A stretch of DNA of 64,000 nucleotides from Chloropicon primus (taxonomy: Eukaryota > Chlorophyta > Chloropicophyceae > Chloropicales > Chloropicaceae), in the NCBI GenBank assembly GCA_023205875.1, contig CP060767.1, forward strand, positions 372,001 to 436,000, read 5' to 3'. Shown one piece after another: positions 1 through 9,142 of this stretch (the first letter of the stretch is position 1; each line of letters starts with the position of its first letter). The notes under the pieces were generated by a model. It saw nothing but the letters and a program-made list of their open reading frames with translations. It searched no databases and was not told the origin of the DNA. The translations under genes and the position numbers were made by a program.

Positions 1-3000
1 AAAACTCTTGCTATGACACCAGTGAAAGTGTTCCTGAACTTTTGGAGATACTCCAGTCCTCAAAGGACTGTGCGCGGGAAATGAAGTCGTTGCTTGCTCC
101 AAAGTTCAGCAAATCTCAGACAATGAGCGAGATGATCCAGGTGCACAAGAAGAGCAAGAAGAAAAAGATTTCCTGGAAAGATCTTTGGCCAATATTCCCA
201 GCAAAGGGCAGCATTCCGCGTGCAAAGGACGTCCTTTGCAGGCTGTGGGGCTTGCACGCGCAGCTTCTTTTGTGTGAAAAGAAGTTGGGCAACAAGGGCT
301 TCTCTGCATTGGAAGGCATTGCAAAATCCCTTGAGCAAGAACTCTCTCTCGTCCAAGAATTCGAGGAGCCCGCCCGCGGGAGACAGATGGAGGACGCCGA
401 ATATGCAGCTTTCATGTCTTCTGCTGGCAAAAGCATTGAAAGGACGACAGAGGACCTTCTGATTTGGATGGAGCAGCTCTCCTTGCACAAAGATGATCAG
501 GCCCAGGAATGGCTGCGATCGGACGAGGCCGATTGGGATTCTCTGCAAGCAAACTTGGCGACGAGCAAGCTTGCAATTTTGGGCAGCCAGGTGAACATCA
601 AGCACGCTTGCCAAGCCGAGGAAAACCTGGTGCAGCTGTTCCAAATTTTGAGCTCAAAGGATTTGAGGTCCGAGGACGACTTGGTTCTCGTGCTGCAAGA
701 AGTGTCGAGCCTGAAGGACCTCTGTGAGGTCGCCATTGCTACGTATCAGGATCTGTCCATACAAACGTTGGCGCTCTCGAAGGCTCTGGCAAAACTTACT
801 CACATCTGCTCCTCCGTCTTTGTGGGCTTGTGCAAAGACGGCTACTGCTCCCCGCCGGACGCCAGCGACAGGAGGGTTGACGAGAATGGCGCATTTGAGG
901 AAGCCGATGGCGTTGGAATGGGAGAGGGGGAAGGGGCGAAGGACGTTAGCGACAAGATTGAGAACGAGGAGCAGGTGGAGGGCCTGAAAGGCGACGATCC
1001 GGGGGAGGACAAGGAGGCTCAACCAGAGGAAAACACCAAGGGCGTTGAAATGGGAGATGACTTTGAGGGCAACATGTTCGACATATCAGAAGACGAAAGC
1101 GATGGCGAGAACAACGAGGAGGAGGGAGAGGAGCAAGAGAACTTGGATCAGCAGATTGGAGACATGGATGAGACTTTTGATGCGGCGGACGAGCGTCTCT
1201 GGAACGACGAGGATGAAGAGAGCCAGAACAAGGAGAAGGAAGAGGACGGGGATGCTATTGGTGGCCTGACAGATGACATGATGGCCGCTGAGGACGGAAA
1301 CGATAAGGACGAGAAGGAGGCCGAGCAGGAGAAGAATGCCGAGCAGGAGAAGGAGAAGGGCGCGGACGAGAAAGAAGCTGATGAGGAGATCAACGACATG
1401 GAGGCGGACAAGGACCATGGCTTGCACGTGGACAAGGAGTTGAAGGAGGAGGAGGATGGCGACGGTGAGGACGAGGAGAGGGAAAAAGAGGAAGGTGGAA
1501 ACGAGGGAGAAGGAGAGGGGGAGGTGGAGAAGCAGCCAGACGAGAAATCTGAGAATGATGGGCAGGAAGCTGCGGAGACGGAGCCAATGAAGGCGGAAGA
1601 GGCTGATACAGGCGATAATGGCGAGGAGGAGGGGGGCGAGGATGCTTTGGCTGACTTGCCTGAGCTGGGTGATCAGGAGGACTCCAAGGATCAAGATGAG
1701 AACGAAGAAATGGAAGACCAGCCTGGAGAGACCAAGGAGCAACCCAACGATATGGAGGAGAACGAGGAGGAGAACGAGGGGGAGGATCCGATGGACACCG
1801 AGTACCAGCAGAATAACGACGATCTTCAGGACAATGACGACGCCGCCGGGAATGAGGGCCCAGAAGGTCAGCCCAGCCGCCAAGACCTCCCGGAAGATCA
1901 TGTGAACTCTGGCGCGGGAGGCAGCCACGGCATGCGCGACCAGGACGAGGACGCCTTGGACAGAGCCGACGAGCAGGAGATGGACAAGGACTGGACTGCA
2001 AACAAGCAGGCCGGATCGCAGAATGTGGACACTCAGAACAGGGTGGAGCACCGCTCCAACGAGATGGATGCGACCCAGCAGAAGAGTGGCGTGAATCCGC
2101 ACAGAAAGTTGGGCGAAGCCATGGAAAAGTGGAAGCTTGACGTGTCCGTTACAATGGACCTGAAGCAGACCGAAGGGGCTCAAGATGACCGAGACCCGGA
2201 AGACGTCCACGACGAGTACGCTTATGACGCGGACCAGAACGCTGGGACGGGGGATGGCCCAGAGGCCCTGGGCCAAGCCCATGAGACCAAGGAAGATGCG
2301 GAGCAATTGGAAGGCATGGAGGAGGACAGGGTGCCAGAATCACGCGAGGATGGGGACGACCTCGGGGAGGAGGAGAGGAAGATCGTGGAGGAATCAAAGA
2401 CAAATCCGCCGCGCACAGGGGACGACGACCCGGTCTCCAAGCTGGTTCCAAAGAGCGACGTGAAAGTCGAGCTGTCGGATGCCGAGGCCTCCGAGGAGGA
2501 GGAGGAGGAGGGCCCGGCTGGCTTGGACATGGGCGACGACGACTTGTGGGCGAGGGGGGAAAGGGATACTTTGATGCACGTTTCCAGGAAGAATTTTGCG
2601 TCTGAAGTTGGCGGAGAACTGCAGCTCCCGGGGGACGGGAATCTGGTGACTCTCGACGACGTCCTCGACACGGAGGAGGGAAGAGCGAAGTGGCAGAGCA
2701 GCAGCTCATCGGTGGAGTCCCTCGTGGGCGAGCTGACGGAGCAGCTCAGACTGACTCTCATTCCCACGCAAATCAGCAAGATGGCCGGCGATTTCAGGAC
2801 TGGCAAGAGGCTGAACATCCGAAAGCTCATTCCTTACATCGCTTCCAACTTCAAGAAGGACAAGATCTGGCTGAGGAGAACCCAGCCCGACAAGAGGAAG
2901 TACCAGGTCCTTCTGGCGGTCGACGACAGCAGGAGCATGATCGAGAACAAGTGCGAGAAGTTTGCGCTGGACTCGGTCGCGCTGTTGTGCAACGCCATGT

Positions 3001-3548
3001 CCCGCCTCGAGGTGGGAGACTTGGGCATCCTGAGCTTTGGCGGCGCCCAGGGCGTTACGGAGCTCCACCCCCTGGGAAAGCCGTTCGACAATGCCTCCGG
3101 GGTTTCCATCTCTTCCGCGCTGAGTTTCAACCAGGAGAGCACAGTTCAGCAGCAGCCCGTGCTTTCCCTCCTGCAGGACGGCCTCGGCATCTTTCGGAGA
3201 TCGAAGCAGGGTCTCAACCTCTTCGACGAGCCGGAGGGCCTGCACCAGCTGTTCCTGATCGTCGCGGACGGCCGAATCAATGAGGGGGACGCCATCAAGA
3301 GCATCGTTCACGACGCCCTCGCCGAGGGCGGGCTCATGATCGTCTTCATCGTCCTCGACACCAGCAGGAACTCCTTGCTTGACATCCAGACGGTGGAGTT
3401 CGTGGACGGAAAGCCGGTCCTGAAAAAGTACATGGACACCTTCGCGTTTCCCCACTACCTCCTGCTCAGAGAAATCAAGAGCTTGCCCCACTCCATCGCG
3501 GGGATCATCAAGCAGTGGATCGAGATGACCCTCGGAGCGGCGGCTTGA
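1..3548 (+). CDS. MDN1: Midasin (Rea1/MDN1), C-terminal part, 5' truncated by window edge
   Basis: The frame is open from the first bases to a TGA at 3546-3548, so the gene enters from the left edge; about 1180 C-terminal residues are visible. They show a helical linker (to about nt 870), a very long Asp/Glu-rich segment (about nt 870-2560), and a C-terminal von Willebrand A domain with a MIDAS motif DDSRSM near nt 2920. Acidic domain followed by a MIDAS domain at the extreme C-terminus is diagnostic of midasin, the giant dynein-like AAA ATPase that strips assembly factors from pre-60S ribosomes in nucleolus and nucleoplasm. In the family the MIDAS domain binds the UBL domains of Ytm1 and Rsa4. 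The AAA ring would lie upstream of the window. No intron is needed in this part. Long open frames on the opposite strand over the acidic region are shadows of the GAG/GAC-rich codons. Confidence 0.95.
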   Translation, partial: NSCYDTSESVPELLEILQSSKDCAREMKSLLAPKFSKSQTMSEMIQVHKKSKKKKISWKDLWPIFPAKGSIPRAKDVLCRLWGLHAQLLLCEKKLGNKGFSALEGIAKSLEQELSLVQEFEEPARGRQMEDAEYAAFMSSAGKSIERTTEDLLIWMEQLSLHKDDQAQEWLRSDEADWDSLQANLATSKLAILGSQVNIKHACQAEENLVQLFQILSSKDLRSEDDLVLVLQEVSSLKDLCEVAIATYQDLSIQTLALSKALAKLTHICSSVFVGLCKDGYCSPPDASDRRVDENGAFEEADGVGMGEGEGAKDVSDKIENEEQVEGLKGDDPGEDKEAQPEENTKGVEMGDDFEGNMFDISEDESDGENNEEEGEEQENLDQQIGDMDETFDAADERLWNDEDEESQNKEKEEDGDAIGGLTDDMMAAEDGNDKDEKEAEQEKNAEQEKEKGADEKEADEEINDMEADKDHGLHVDKELKEEEDGDGEDEEREKEEGGNEGEGEGEVEKQPDEKSENDGQEAAETEPMKAEEADTGDNGEEEGGEDALADLPELGDQEDSKDQDENEEMEDQPGETKEQPNDMEENEEENEGEDPMDTEYQQNNDDLQDNDDAAGNEGPEGQPSRQDLPEDHVNSGAGGSHGMRDQDEDALDRADEQEMDKDWTANKQAGSQNVDTQNRVEHRSNEMDATQQKSGVNPHRKLGEAMEKWKLDVSVTMDLKQTEGAQDDRDPEDVHDEYAYDADQNAGTGDGPEALGQAHETKEDAEQLEGMEEDRVPESREDGDDLGEEERKIVEESKTNPPRTGDDDPVSKLVPKSDVKVELSDAEASEEEEEEGPAGLDMGDDDLWARGERDTLMHVSRKNFASEVGGELQLPGDGNLVTLDDVLDTEEGRAKWQSSSSSVESLVGELTEQLRLTLIPTQISKMAGDFRTGKRLNIRKLIPYIASNFKKDKIWLRRTQPDKRKYQVLLAVDDSRSMIENKCEKFALDSVALLCNAMSRLEVGDLGILSFGGAQGVTELHPLGKPFDNASGVSISSALSFNQESTVQQQPVLSLLQDGLGIFRRSKQGLNLFDEPEGLHQLFLIVADGRINEGDAIKSIVHDALAEGGLMIVFIVLDTSRNSLLDIQTVEFVDGKPVLKKYMDTFAFPHYLLLREIKSLPHSIAGIIKQWIEMTLGAAA

Positions 3549-4188
3549 GGAGGAGGTGAGGAGGAGTTATTTATTTTCTCATTCTAGATTATTATTTTTT
3601 CTGCATGCGCGTGCGGCTCGGTGCGGCATCGTGCGTGCGTGCATGTGTGTAAGACTACTGTATGTATCTTCATCGTGTGTGTACCTATCTTGTGTGTATC
3701 TCTCTTGGAGAGATGGCAGGATCATCCATCGCCTTTCCTCCCACACCTCATTCTTTTCAAGTGAGGCCTCTTGGGAAGCAGCAAGAGAGAGCAAGAGAGA
3801 GCAAGAGAGAGCAAGAGAGAAGGGATCATCCATGACGAGGCACCAATCCCCTCCCTCCCTCCATGACAACCATCACCAGGATCCCCTTCCTCTCTTCTGG
3901 GACAGAAAGCAAAAAAAATCTGCAGCGCCCACAGCCACGTGATGGTTCTGAGTAGAAAACCCATGTTATGGGGGCAAAAAAAACTAATGCGTCGGACGGA
4001 CAGACAGAACCCTCGCGCTGCGAGTTTGTTTGAGACTCTTCCTCTCTCTGTCTCTTTTTTCGACGACGAGGCCGAGCGACGCGGACGCAGGGAGAAGAAC
4101 GGAACGAATCCTCTTCTCGAGCTCTTTCGATTCATCCCTCGGTCGAGGATTTTGACGCACGGGAGACGACGTGAGATCGTCTTGGAAG
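3549..4188. other. Intergenic, no gene recognised
   Basis: This holds the 3' flank of midasin and the upstream region of the CBM20-SAP gene. A GAGAGCAA-type tandem repeat lies at about 3780-3820, preceded at about 3757-3790 by one copy of a dispersed motif described elsewhere (TCAAGTGAG, then CTCTTGGGAAG). Short open frames here have no domain content or plausible starts. Confidence 0.6.
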
Positions 4189-5134
4189 ATGATGAAAAGG
4201 ATGAGCACCACAAGTGCCAAGAGGTTGTTGGCGACGGGGGGAGCGAGGGGGTGCGCGGTGCGTTACTCTCGCGTGGTTGTAACGCCCAGAAGGCTTGCGA
4301 GGAATCGCACGACGACGCTCGCTGCTGCGGAGAGGACGGACGAGTTCTCCGAGGTGTTCGGCGATGAGCCCGAGGAAACATCCTTCTTCTCTGCACAGTC
4401 GGTGGAGAAGACTACGCCCGTGACCTTTGAGCTCCCCCTCAGCGTTGCCTTTGGCGACGAGGTTTGCGTCGTTGGCGATGCGCAGGTTCGTTTCAAAACA
4501 AGCACTCCCTTTTCCGTTTCGTCTGCTTTTTTCCCGTGACGTAACGCTCGAGTTTTCGTCATCTCAACATCATCATGATCATCATGATCATCGCGCTGAC
4601 ACACTCCACAACTTTTTGCTTCTCTCCTCCAAGGGGCTCGGCTCGTGGAGCTTGTCGAAAGCGAAGAAGCTGGAATGGCACGATGGCGACGTTTGGAGCG
4701 CACAGGTTGACCTTCCCAGTGGCGCGGACATCCAGGTGAGTCCCATCCGTCGACGCCGGTCGTGCTCTCTCTCTCTCTCTCTCTCTCTCTTCGCCTCCGA
4801 TGGAGGTGCTGACGTCTTCGTCCTTTGCCTTCTCCCCTCTGTGCAGTACAAGTACGCGATCACGAGTCACAATCAGGAGGACGCCAAGTGGATGCCAGGT
4901 CCGAACTTCTCCGTCAGTGTTCCGGACTCGGCACTGGACGTGAAGGACGCGTGGGGTCAGGCCAAGAAGGAGCAGGGCATGCCCGGAAACGGCAACGGCG
5001 CCGCGGACTTGTCGCAAGCGGACGCCCTCTCCAAGATGACCGTCAAGGAGATCAAAACGCTGCTGAAAGATAAAGGCCTTCCCGTCAGCGGGAAAAAGGC
5101 CGACCTCATCGGGAGGCTGATCCCTCACTTGTGA
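4189..5134 (+). CDS. Plastid-targeted CBM20 (starch-binding) plus SAP domain protein, 3 exons
   Basis: Exons are 4189-4485, 4634-4735 and 4847-5134, all phase 0, giving 228 aa. The start is the first ATG of a cluster (4189, 4192, 4201). Residues 1 to about 60 are rich in Ser/Thr/Arg/Ala, like a chloroplast transit peptide. From about residue 77 a CBM20 domain reads TFELPLSVAFGDEVCVVGDA, then GLGSWS and LEWHDGDVW across intron 1, matching the family's G-W and W-x-x-G-D-x-W hallmarks; YKYAI follows intron 2. The last 35 residues form a SAP motif (MTVKEIKTLLKDKGLPVSGKK, then DLIGRL). CBM20 binds alpha-glucans and SAP usually binds nucleic acid; the combination is unusual and its function is not known to me. 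No catalytic domain is present. Intron 1 has a GTTCGT donor, the least canonical in the window. Confidence 0.85.
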
Positions 5135-5537
5135 GGCAGACCAGACCAGCTCCCTGCTAGGTGATAGATGGATGAGTAGAAGAAAAGCGATAAAATTTTT
5201 TTTTTTCCTGTACTTTCGTTTCAACCCAACCCGTCAGCCCTCGACGCTCCCGAGCCCGAGCACGAAAGTACACAAGCCCTCGTGAGCGAGTGTCATGCCC
5301 AAGTGTGCAAGCGTCGTGGCACACACCGTTGGAAAGGTCTCGGCATGCAGGTTCCCGATCTATTCCTCTCCCCTCTCCCTGGAAAGGTCCTCCCTCCATT
5401 ACTCGCGTCCAAAGTCTCAGAGTCCCCCAAACTTCCGACCTTGCTGACCTGGATCCCACCATGAGCGAGTCGTGACCTTTGACGCTCGAGACAACAGCGA
5501 GCGTCGAGGCGAAGGGGTCGAGGGTCCCGCACACACC
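5135..5537. other. Intergenic, no gene recognised
   Basis: 3' flank of the CBM20-SAP gene and 5' flank of the START-like gene. Short open frames exist but none shows a domain or signal. Confidence 0.55.
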
Positions 5538-6785
5538 ATGTGGTGCTGCGGCCTTGGACGTGGACCCCATCCTTCCTCATCGGAAGCTTGCTGCATTGAA
5601 TCATCTCAAGAAGGGCTCCATCCCATCGCAACAAGTTTGAAGGAGGAGCAAGGGAACCATCTTGAGCATCCCACGAGGGAAGTCGTTGTTGTTGTGGATG
5701 ATGATGCTGATGAAGATGATGTTCTTGTTGTTGAGGAGAGATGGCCGATGGAGGAGGAGGAGGAGGAGGAGGATGCGACTTGGTACGACAGTCTCGAGAA
5801 TGCGTTCGACATGGATGGCACGGCTTCGCTTTCCACAATAGTCGAGGAGGAGGAGAACGTGCCTGGCTCCATGTACATGGTGGCTTCGGGTCACGAGATA
5901 CAGAAAGTGTTTGCCCTGTACTCGAATGGGTTGCTGCTGAAAGCTTACGATGCTCTGTGCAAGGTGAAGGAGGAGGGCTGTTCGATCTTGAAAGCCAAGT
6001 TGGATGAAGTGAAGCGTGCGTACGGACGCTACCAGCAGAGTTCAGAGGAGACTGAGGACCCTCATGGGTATACTGTGGCCCACCAAGCGAGGCCCAAGGT
6101 GTCTTACAGGCACCTCAGGGGATCCAAGGTTCACTCAGTGAAGCTGGAGATGGATCTGGACTTTCCCCTGGAGCGTGTCTGGGCCATGGGATGGGAGTTT
6201 GATCTGCTTGACACTTGGAACCCATACGCGATCGAGCCCAAGGTGTTGACGACGGAGAACGACCAGGAGCTGACGCTGAACACTGCCGTGTGGCTGCCTT
6301 GGCCGTTCCACCCGAGGGAGCTTTACGTGCACGTCAAGTGGTATGACCTTCTGGAGGAGCAAGGGTGCTTTTTCGTGACCCTGCACGACATCGAGTACGA
6401 GAACAAGCTGAAGGAGAGCTACATCCTGGATCGGGAGGATAACGGCCGAGGTGAGCCGAAGAAGAAGAGGAAGAGGGAGAGGGCTGCGCTCCTCAAGGGC
6501 TCGTGCGCTTGGGTCTGGCCCGAGAGGGATCCCGAGAATTCCTGCTCGAGGAAGACGAGAGTTTTGTTCAGCATGCACGCGGACCCTTTGGTGTTCTCCC
6601 CTCCCAACTGGCTGGTGAACTTTGTTCTCAAGCTCATGGCGCCGACGATCTACAAGACTCTCGTGAAGGCTCTTCACGAGATCTACGGCAAGGGCTCCAG
6701 CAGCGAGTACCCGAGGAGGGTGGGAGCGAAGAAGCTGTACACGGTCTTGAGGGAACGGGTCGAGAAGGCTGAGCTCCTCGGATGA
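5538..6785 (+). CDS. START/SRPBCC-like lipid-binding domain protein
   Basis: Single exon, 415 aa, from the first ATG (MWCCGLG) of an open frame that extends upstream without another ATG. The first 110 residues are low complexity, with Cys near the N-terminus and Val/Asp/Glu runs. A helical stretch follows (FALYSNGLLLKAYDALCKVK), then a START-like region at about residues 195-395 (VKLEMDLDFPLERVWAMGW, LDTWNPYAIEP, WLPWPFHPRELYVHVKWYDL, RVLFSMHADP). This resembles the divergent START-like domains of algal and protist proteins rather than a named plant family. START domains bind a lipid in a hydrophobic cavity. The WCC near the start could be an acylation site, which is inference. No TM segment is seen. 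The ligand is unknown. Confidence 0.75.
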   Translation: MWCCGLGRGPHPSSSEACCIESSQEGLHPIATSLKEEQGNHLEHPTREVVVVVDDDADEDDVLVVEERWPMEEEEEEEDATWYDSLENAFDMDGTASLSTIVEEEENVPGSMYMVASGHEIQKVFALYSNGLLLKAYDALCKVKEEGCSILKAKLDEVKRAYGRYQQSSEETEDPHGYTVAHQARPKVSYRHLRGSKVHSVKLEMDLDFPLERVWAMGWEFDLLDTWNPYAIEPKVLTTENDQELTLNTAVWLPWPFHPRELYVHVKWYDLLEEQGCFFVTLHDIEYENKLKESYILDREDNGRGEPKKKRKRERAALLKGSCAWVWPERDPENSCSRKTRVLFSMHADPLVFSPPNWLVNFVLKLMAPTIYKTLVKALHEIYGKGSSSEYPRRVGAKKLYTVLRERVEKAELLG

Positions 6786-6866
6786 TTTTTTTGGAGTATT
6801 TATTATTGATAAAATTGCTGTACATATGAATATGAATAGTTTACACACGAGCAAACAAGGAGTCAG

Positions 6867-8156
6867 TCACTCGAACACGAAGGGCAAGGTGACCTCGGTG
6901 TCGCCGCTCGACTTGGGGAAGGACAAGTTCGCGATGCCTTCGACGATGACTTCGAGTATGAGCTGCCTGGCGTCCTCCGGCGGTTCGACGGACGCCCCAT
7001 CCAGCGCGAGAACGGGCGCTCCTGGTATGGGAACCAGAGTATCGGAGAGCCAGTCGATGCTCTCAACGGAGCCGTCCTTCAGGACGTGCAGCCGAATGGC
7101 GAGCATTCCCGTGGCCGGCGGCATCTGCTGCAGCTCCGCGCTGATGGACTCCATGCACTCGGCGAGAGGCTCCTGAACCGCGTCCGCGTCCAAGGCGCCG
7201 TCGAAGAACGGCCTCGGATCCGCGAACCAGCCGTGGAGGACGAGCCTCCCCTCCCGGGGGTCCTGGGACCCGCGCACGGCGGACACGCCGTGAGGCAAGC
7301 GAGGGTCGAAGACAATCAACTTGTTGAAGTCGGGCGAGACCTTGTCGAAGATGTCCCCCGACTCGCACCCCTTGGCGGGATCGTAGGTCCTCCAATACTC
7401 CAGAATCCTGGGCTTCATGATCGTCGTCTCCCCGCCCTCGAACGCGTGCCCCTCCTCGGTGAGGCTCAGAACGAAAGCCCACGGCCCGTGGGGATTGTCC
7501 GCGTGGAACCCCTGGTAGCACCCGTCCACGTAGCAGGACAGCCAAAGCGGGGTCATCCTGGAGCACCCGAGCTCCCGCTGGCCGTACCCGAGCAGAGCGT
7601 CCTCGAGTCCCCGGTAGTCCTGGTCGGAGAAGTACCTCTTCGCTGGAGTCCGCAACAGATTGTACTGGTCTGGGACGTTCCAGTAATCCCAAACGAACCT
7701 CTCCGCCCCGCCCTGCCTCGGATCACGGAACCGGGAGTCAAAAGTCTCGCGCAACCTCCTCGCCAACTCCGGTGGCAGCAAGTCTGGAGTGACCCTCAAG
7801 TGCTCCCTCTTGCTCCAAAGGTCCTCCTCCTCCTCCTCGGCGTCGCCGTCGTCGTTGTTGGAAGCAGTAGCATCGTCCGTGAGGTGAACTGGACCGTCCG
7901 ACGACCGCATCGCCACCACACGAAGCCCTCGAGAGGACGCATGCTGACGACGGATGGACCTCACCTTCATCTTCAACAACAACAACGAGTTGGAATGCCT
8001 CCTGCTGCTGCTGCTGGAATCTCCGCGACGAGGGCGACGACGACGGGAGCGAAGGGTTGCGCAATCAGCGGCTACCGCTCCGAACCGAAGCCCGCAAGCA
8101 GAAGGACGAGGAGATGGATAAGGAATCGTCGTCGTCTTCATCCCATTCATCAGCAT
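6867..8156 (-). CDS. 2OG-Fe(II) oxygenase-like protein
   Basis: The stop (TGA in sense) is at 6867-6869. I choose the ATG at 8154-8156 (MLMNGMK); ATGs at 8150 and 8141 are equally possible, giving 424-429 aa. An in-frame ATG at 8354 would add a Glu-repeat and a hydrophobic stretch that look like translated 5' UTR. The core shows a double-stranded beta-helix oxygenase signature: FHADNPHG with H-x-D near residue 216, a Gly-Gly-Glu-Thr loop, the distal His in FDPRLPHGV near residue 288, and Arg in GRLVLHGWF about 14 residues later as the likely 2-oxoglutarate ligand. The substrate cannot be deduced. The N-terminus is Arg/Ser-rich, so organelle targeting is possible. It diverges from the first tandem glycoprotein gene, with a 594-bp shared upstream region. 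Confidence 0.75.
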   Translation of the reverse strand: MLMNGMKTTTIPYPSPRPSACGLRFGAVAADCATLRSRRRRPRRGDSSSSSRRHSNSLLLLKMKVRSIRRQHASSRGLRVVAMRSSDGPVHLTDDATASNNDDGDAEEEEEDLWSKREHLRVTPDLLPPELARRLRETFDSRFRDPRQGGAERFVWDYWNVPDQYNLLRTPAKRYFSDQDYRGLEDALLGYGQRELGCSRMTPLWLSCYVDGCYQGFHADNPHGPWAFVLSLTEEGHAFEGGETTIMKPRILEYWRTYDPAKGCESGDIFDKVSPDFNKLIVFDPRLPHGVSAVRGSQDPREGRLVLHGWFADPRPFFDGALDADAVQEPLAECMESISAELQQMPPATGMLAIRLHVLKDGSVESIDWLSDTLVPIPGAPVLALDGASVEPPEDARQLILEVIVEGIANLSFPKSSGDTEVTLPFVFE

Positions 8157-8165
8157 CGAAAGGCC

Positions 8166-8196
<31 letters not shown>

Positions 8197-8750
8197 CGAA
8201 ACGAAACCAAACGTAAACAAGGGTAAGGAGAAGAGAGACCGGTGGTCACTCGAGTGATGAGACGGAAACGATCGTCCCGTTCCTCCTCTTCCTCCTCCTC
8301 TTCCTCCTCCTCTTCTTCCTCTTCCGTCGTCCGCTCTCGACGAGTATGCGGCAAACTTCAACTTTTTCTCTCGAGCTCAAAAGGGCTCGAGAGAGTCGTA
8401 ACCGTAACCGACGTAACCGATCGGTCAGGACAAAGGAAGATGGCGCTCGAGTGTGTTCTCAAGCGGCGGGGCGGGAGAATTGTGTTCTGTTTTGAAGACC
8501 GTCGGCGGGTTGGTTCATGGTCTCCACAAACGCCTCGGCTCTGGGCTGTCGATTCATGTCCTTGGGATCGAAGCACCTGCGGCAAACCGAGAAAAATTCT
8601 CCACAGGAGGCAGAGGAGAAGGACTCGGGGCCGCGCAATTGAGAGGAACAGCGGCGCGCGAACTCCCTCCTCCTCGGACTCCCCCTCTCAGTAACATCTC
8701 ACCCCTCATTGCGGACGAAAAAACCTGCGAAACAATATTCGACGGAGGTC
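8157..8750. promoter_or_regulatory. Divergent upstream region between oxygenase and glycoprotein genes
   Basis: This contains a TCC/GAG repeat (about 8280-8325) and a cluster of three GTAACC/GTAACG-type hexamers at 8396-8420. From 8513 onward it is an almost exact copy of the region upstream of the second tandem glycoprotein gene (offset 1985 bp), so the promoters of the pair are duplicated along with the coding starts. Its role as a bidirectional promoter is inferred from gene orientation only. Confidence 0.5.
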
Positions 8751-9142
8751 ATGGCGCGCGGAACGAGAATGAGAGCGTCGTCGTCGTCGTCGTCGTTGTC
8801 GTCGTTGTTGCTGTTGTTGCTGCTGCTGGTCGTCCTTGCCTTGGCCACCACCACCGTGCATTGCGCAAGCCCAACAAAGGATGCAGATCCGACAGTCCAC
8901 GACAACAACCAGCAGATGCAACGCTTGAGGGGCTTGCTGGCCTTGAACCTCACTGGGACTCTGGGGTTCACGACGAGCGGCACGGGCAAGGGGTACGACA
9001 TGGATCCCACCATGGAGAGCGTGAACACTACCCAGACGGCTTGCACGGGGTACTACTGCACGAACAAGGGTCTGGAGGAGCCCATCCTGAACCAGAAGGC
9101 CTCCACCGGGATCGTGATCACGGGGGGCAAGGACGCCTCGGC
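8513..9142 (+). repeat. Near-identical 630-bp block, copy 1
   Basis: This pairs with 10498-11127. By eye it differs at three positions and has no indels, although it spans 238 bp of upstream DNA and the first about 130 codons. On either side similarity falls sharply. That profile suggests recent gene conversion or a recent partial duplication rather than an old even-aged duplication. Confidence 0.85.

Noticed and set aside
1086-2306. 406-codon open frame on the minus strand across midasin
   Set aside because: It mirrors the Glu/Asp-rich plus-strand codons, giving an artificial Leu/Val-rich translation; the sense frame is a clear midasin acidic domain.
8154-8354. N-terminal extension of the 2OG oxygenase with a poly-Glu run and hydrophobic segment
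   Set aside because: It translates a TCC repeat and an AAAAC repeat; more likely 5' UTR, although a membrane anchor cannot be excluded.
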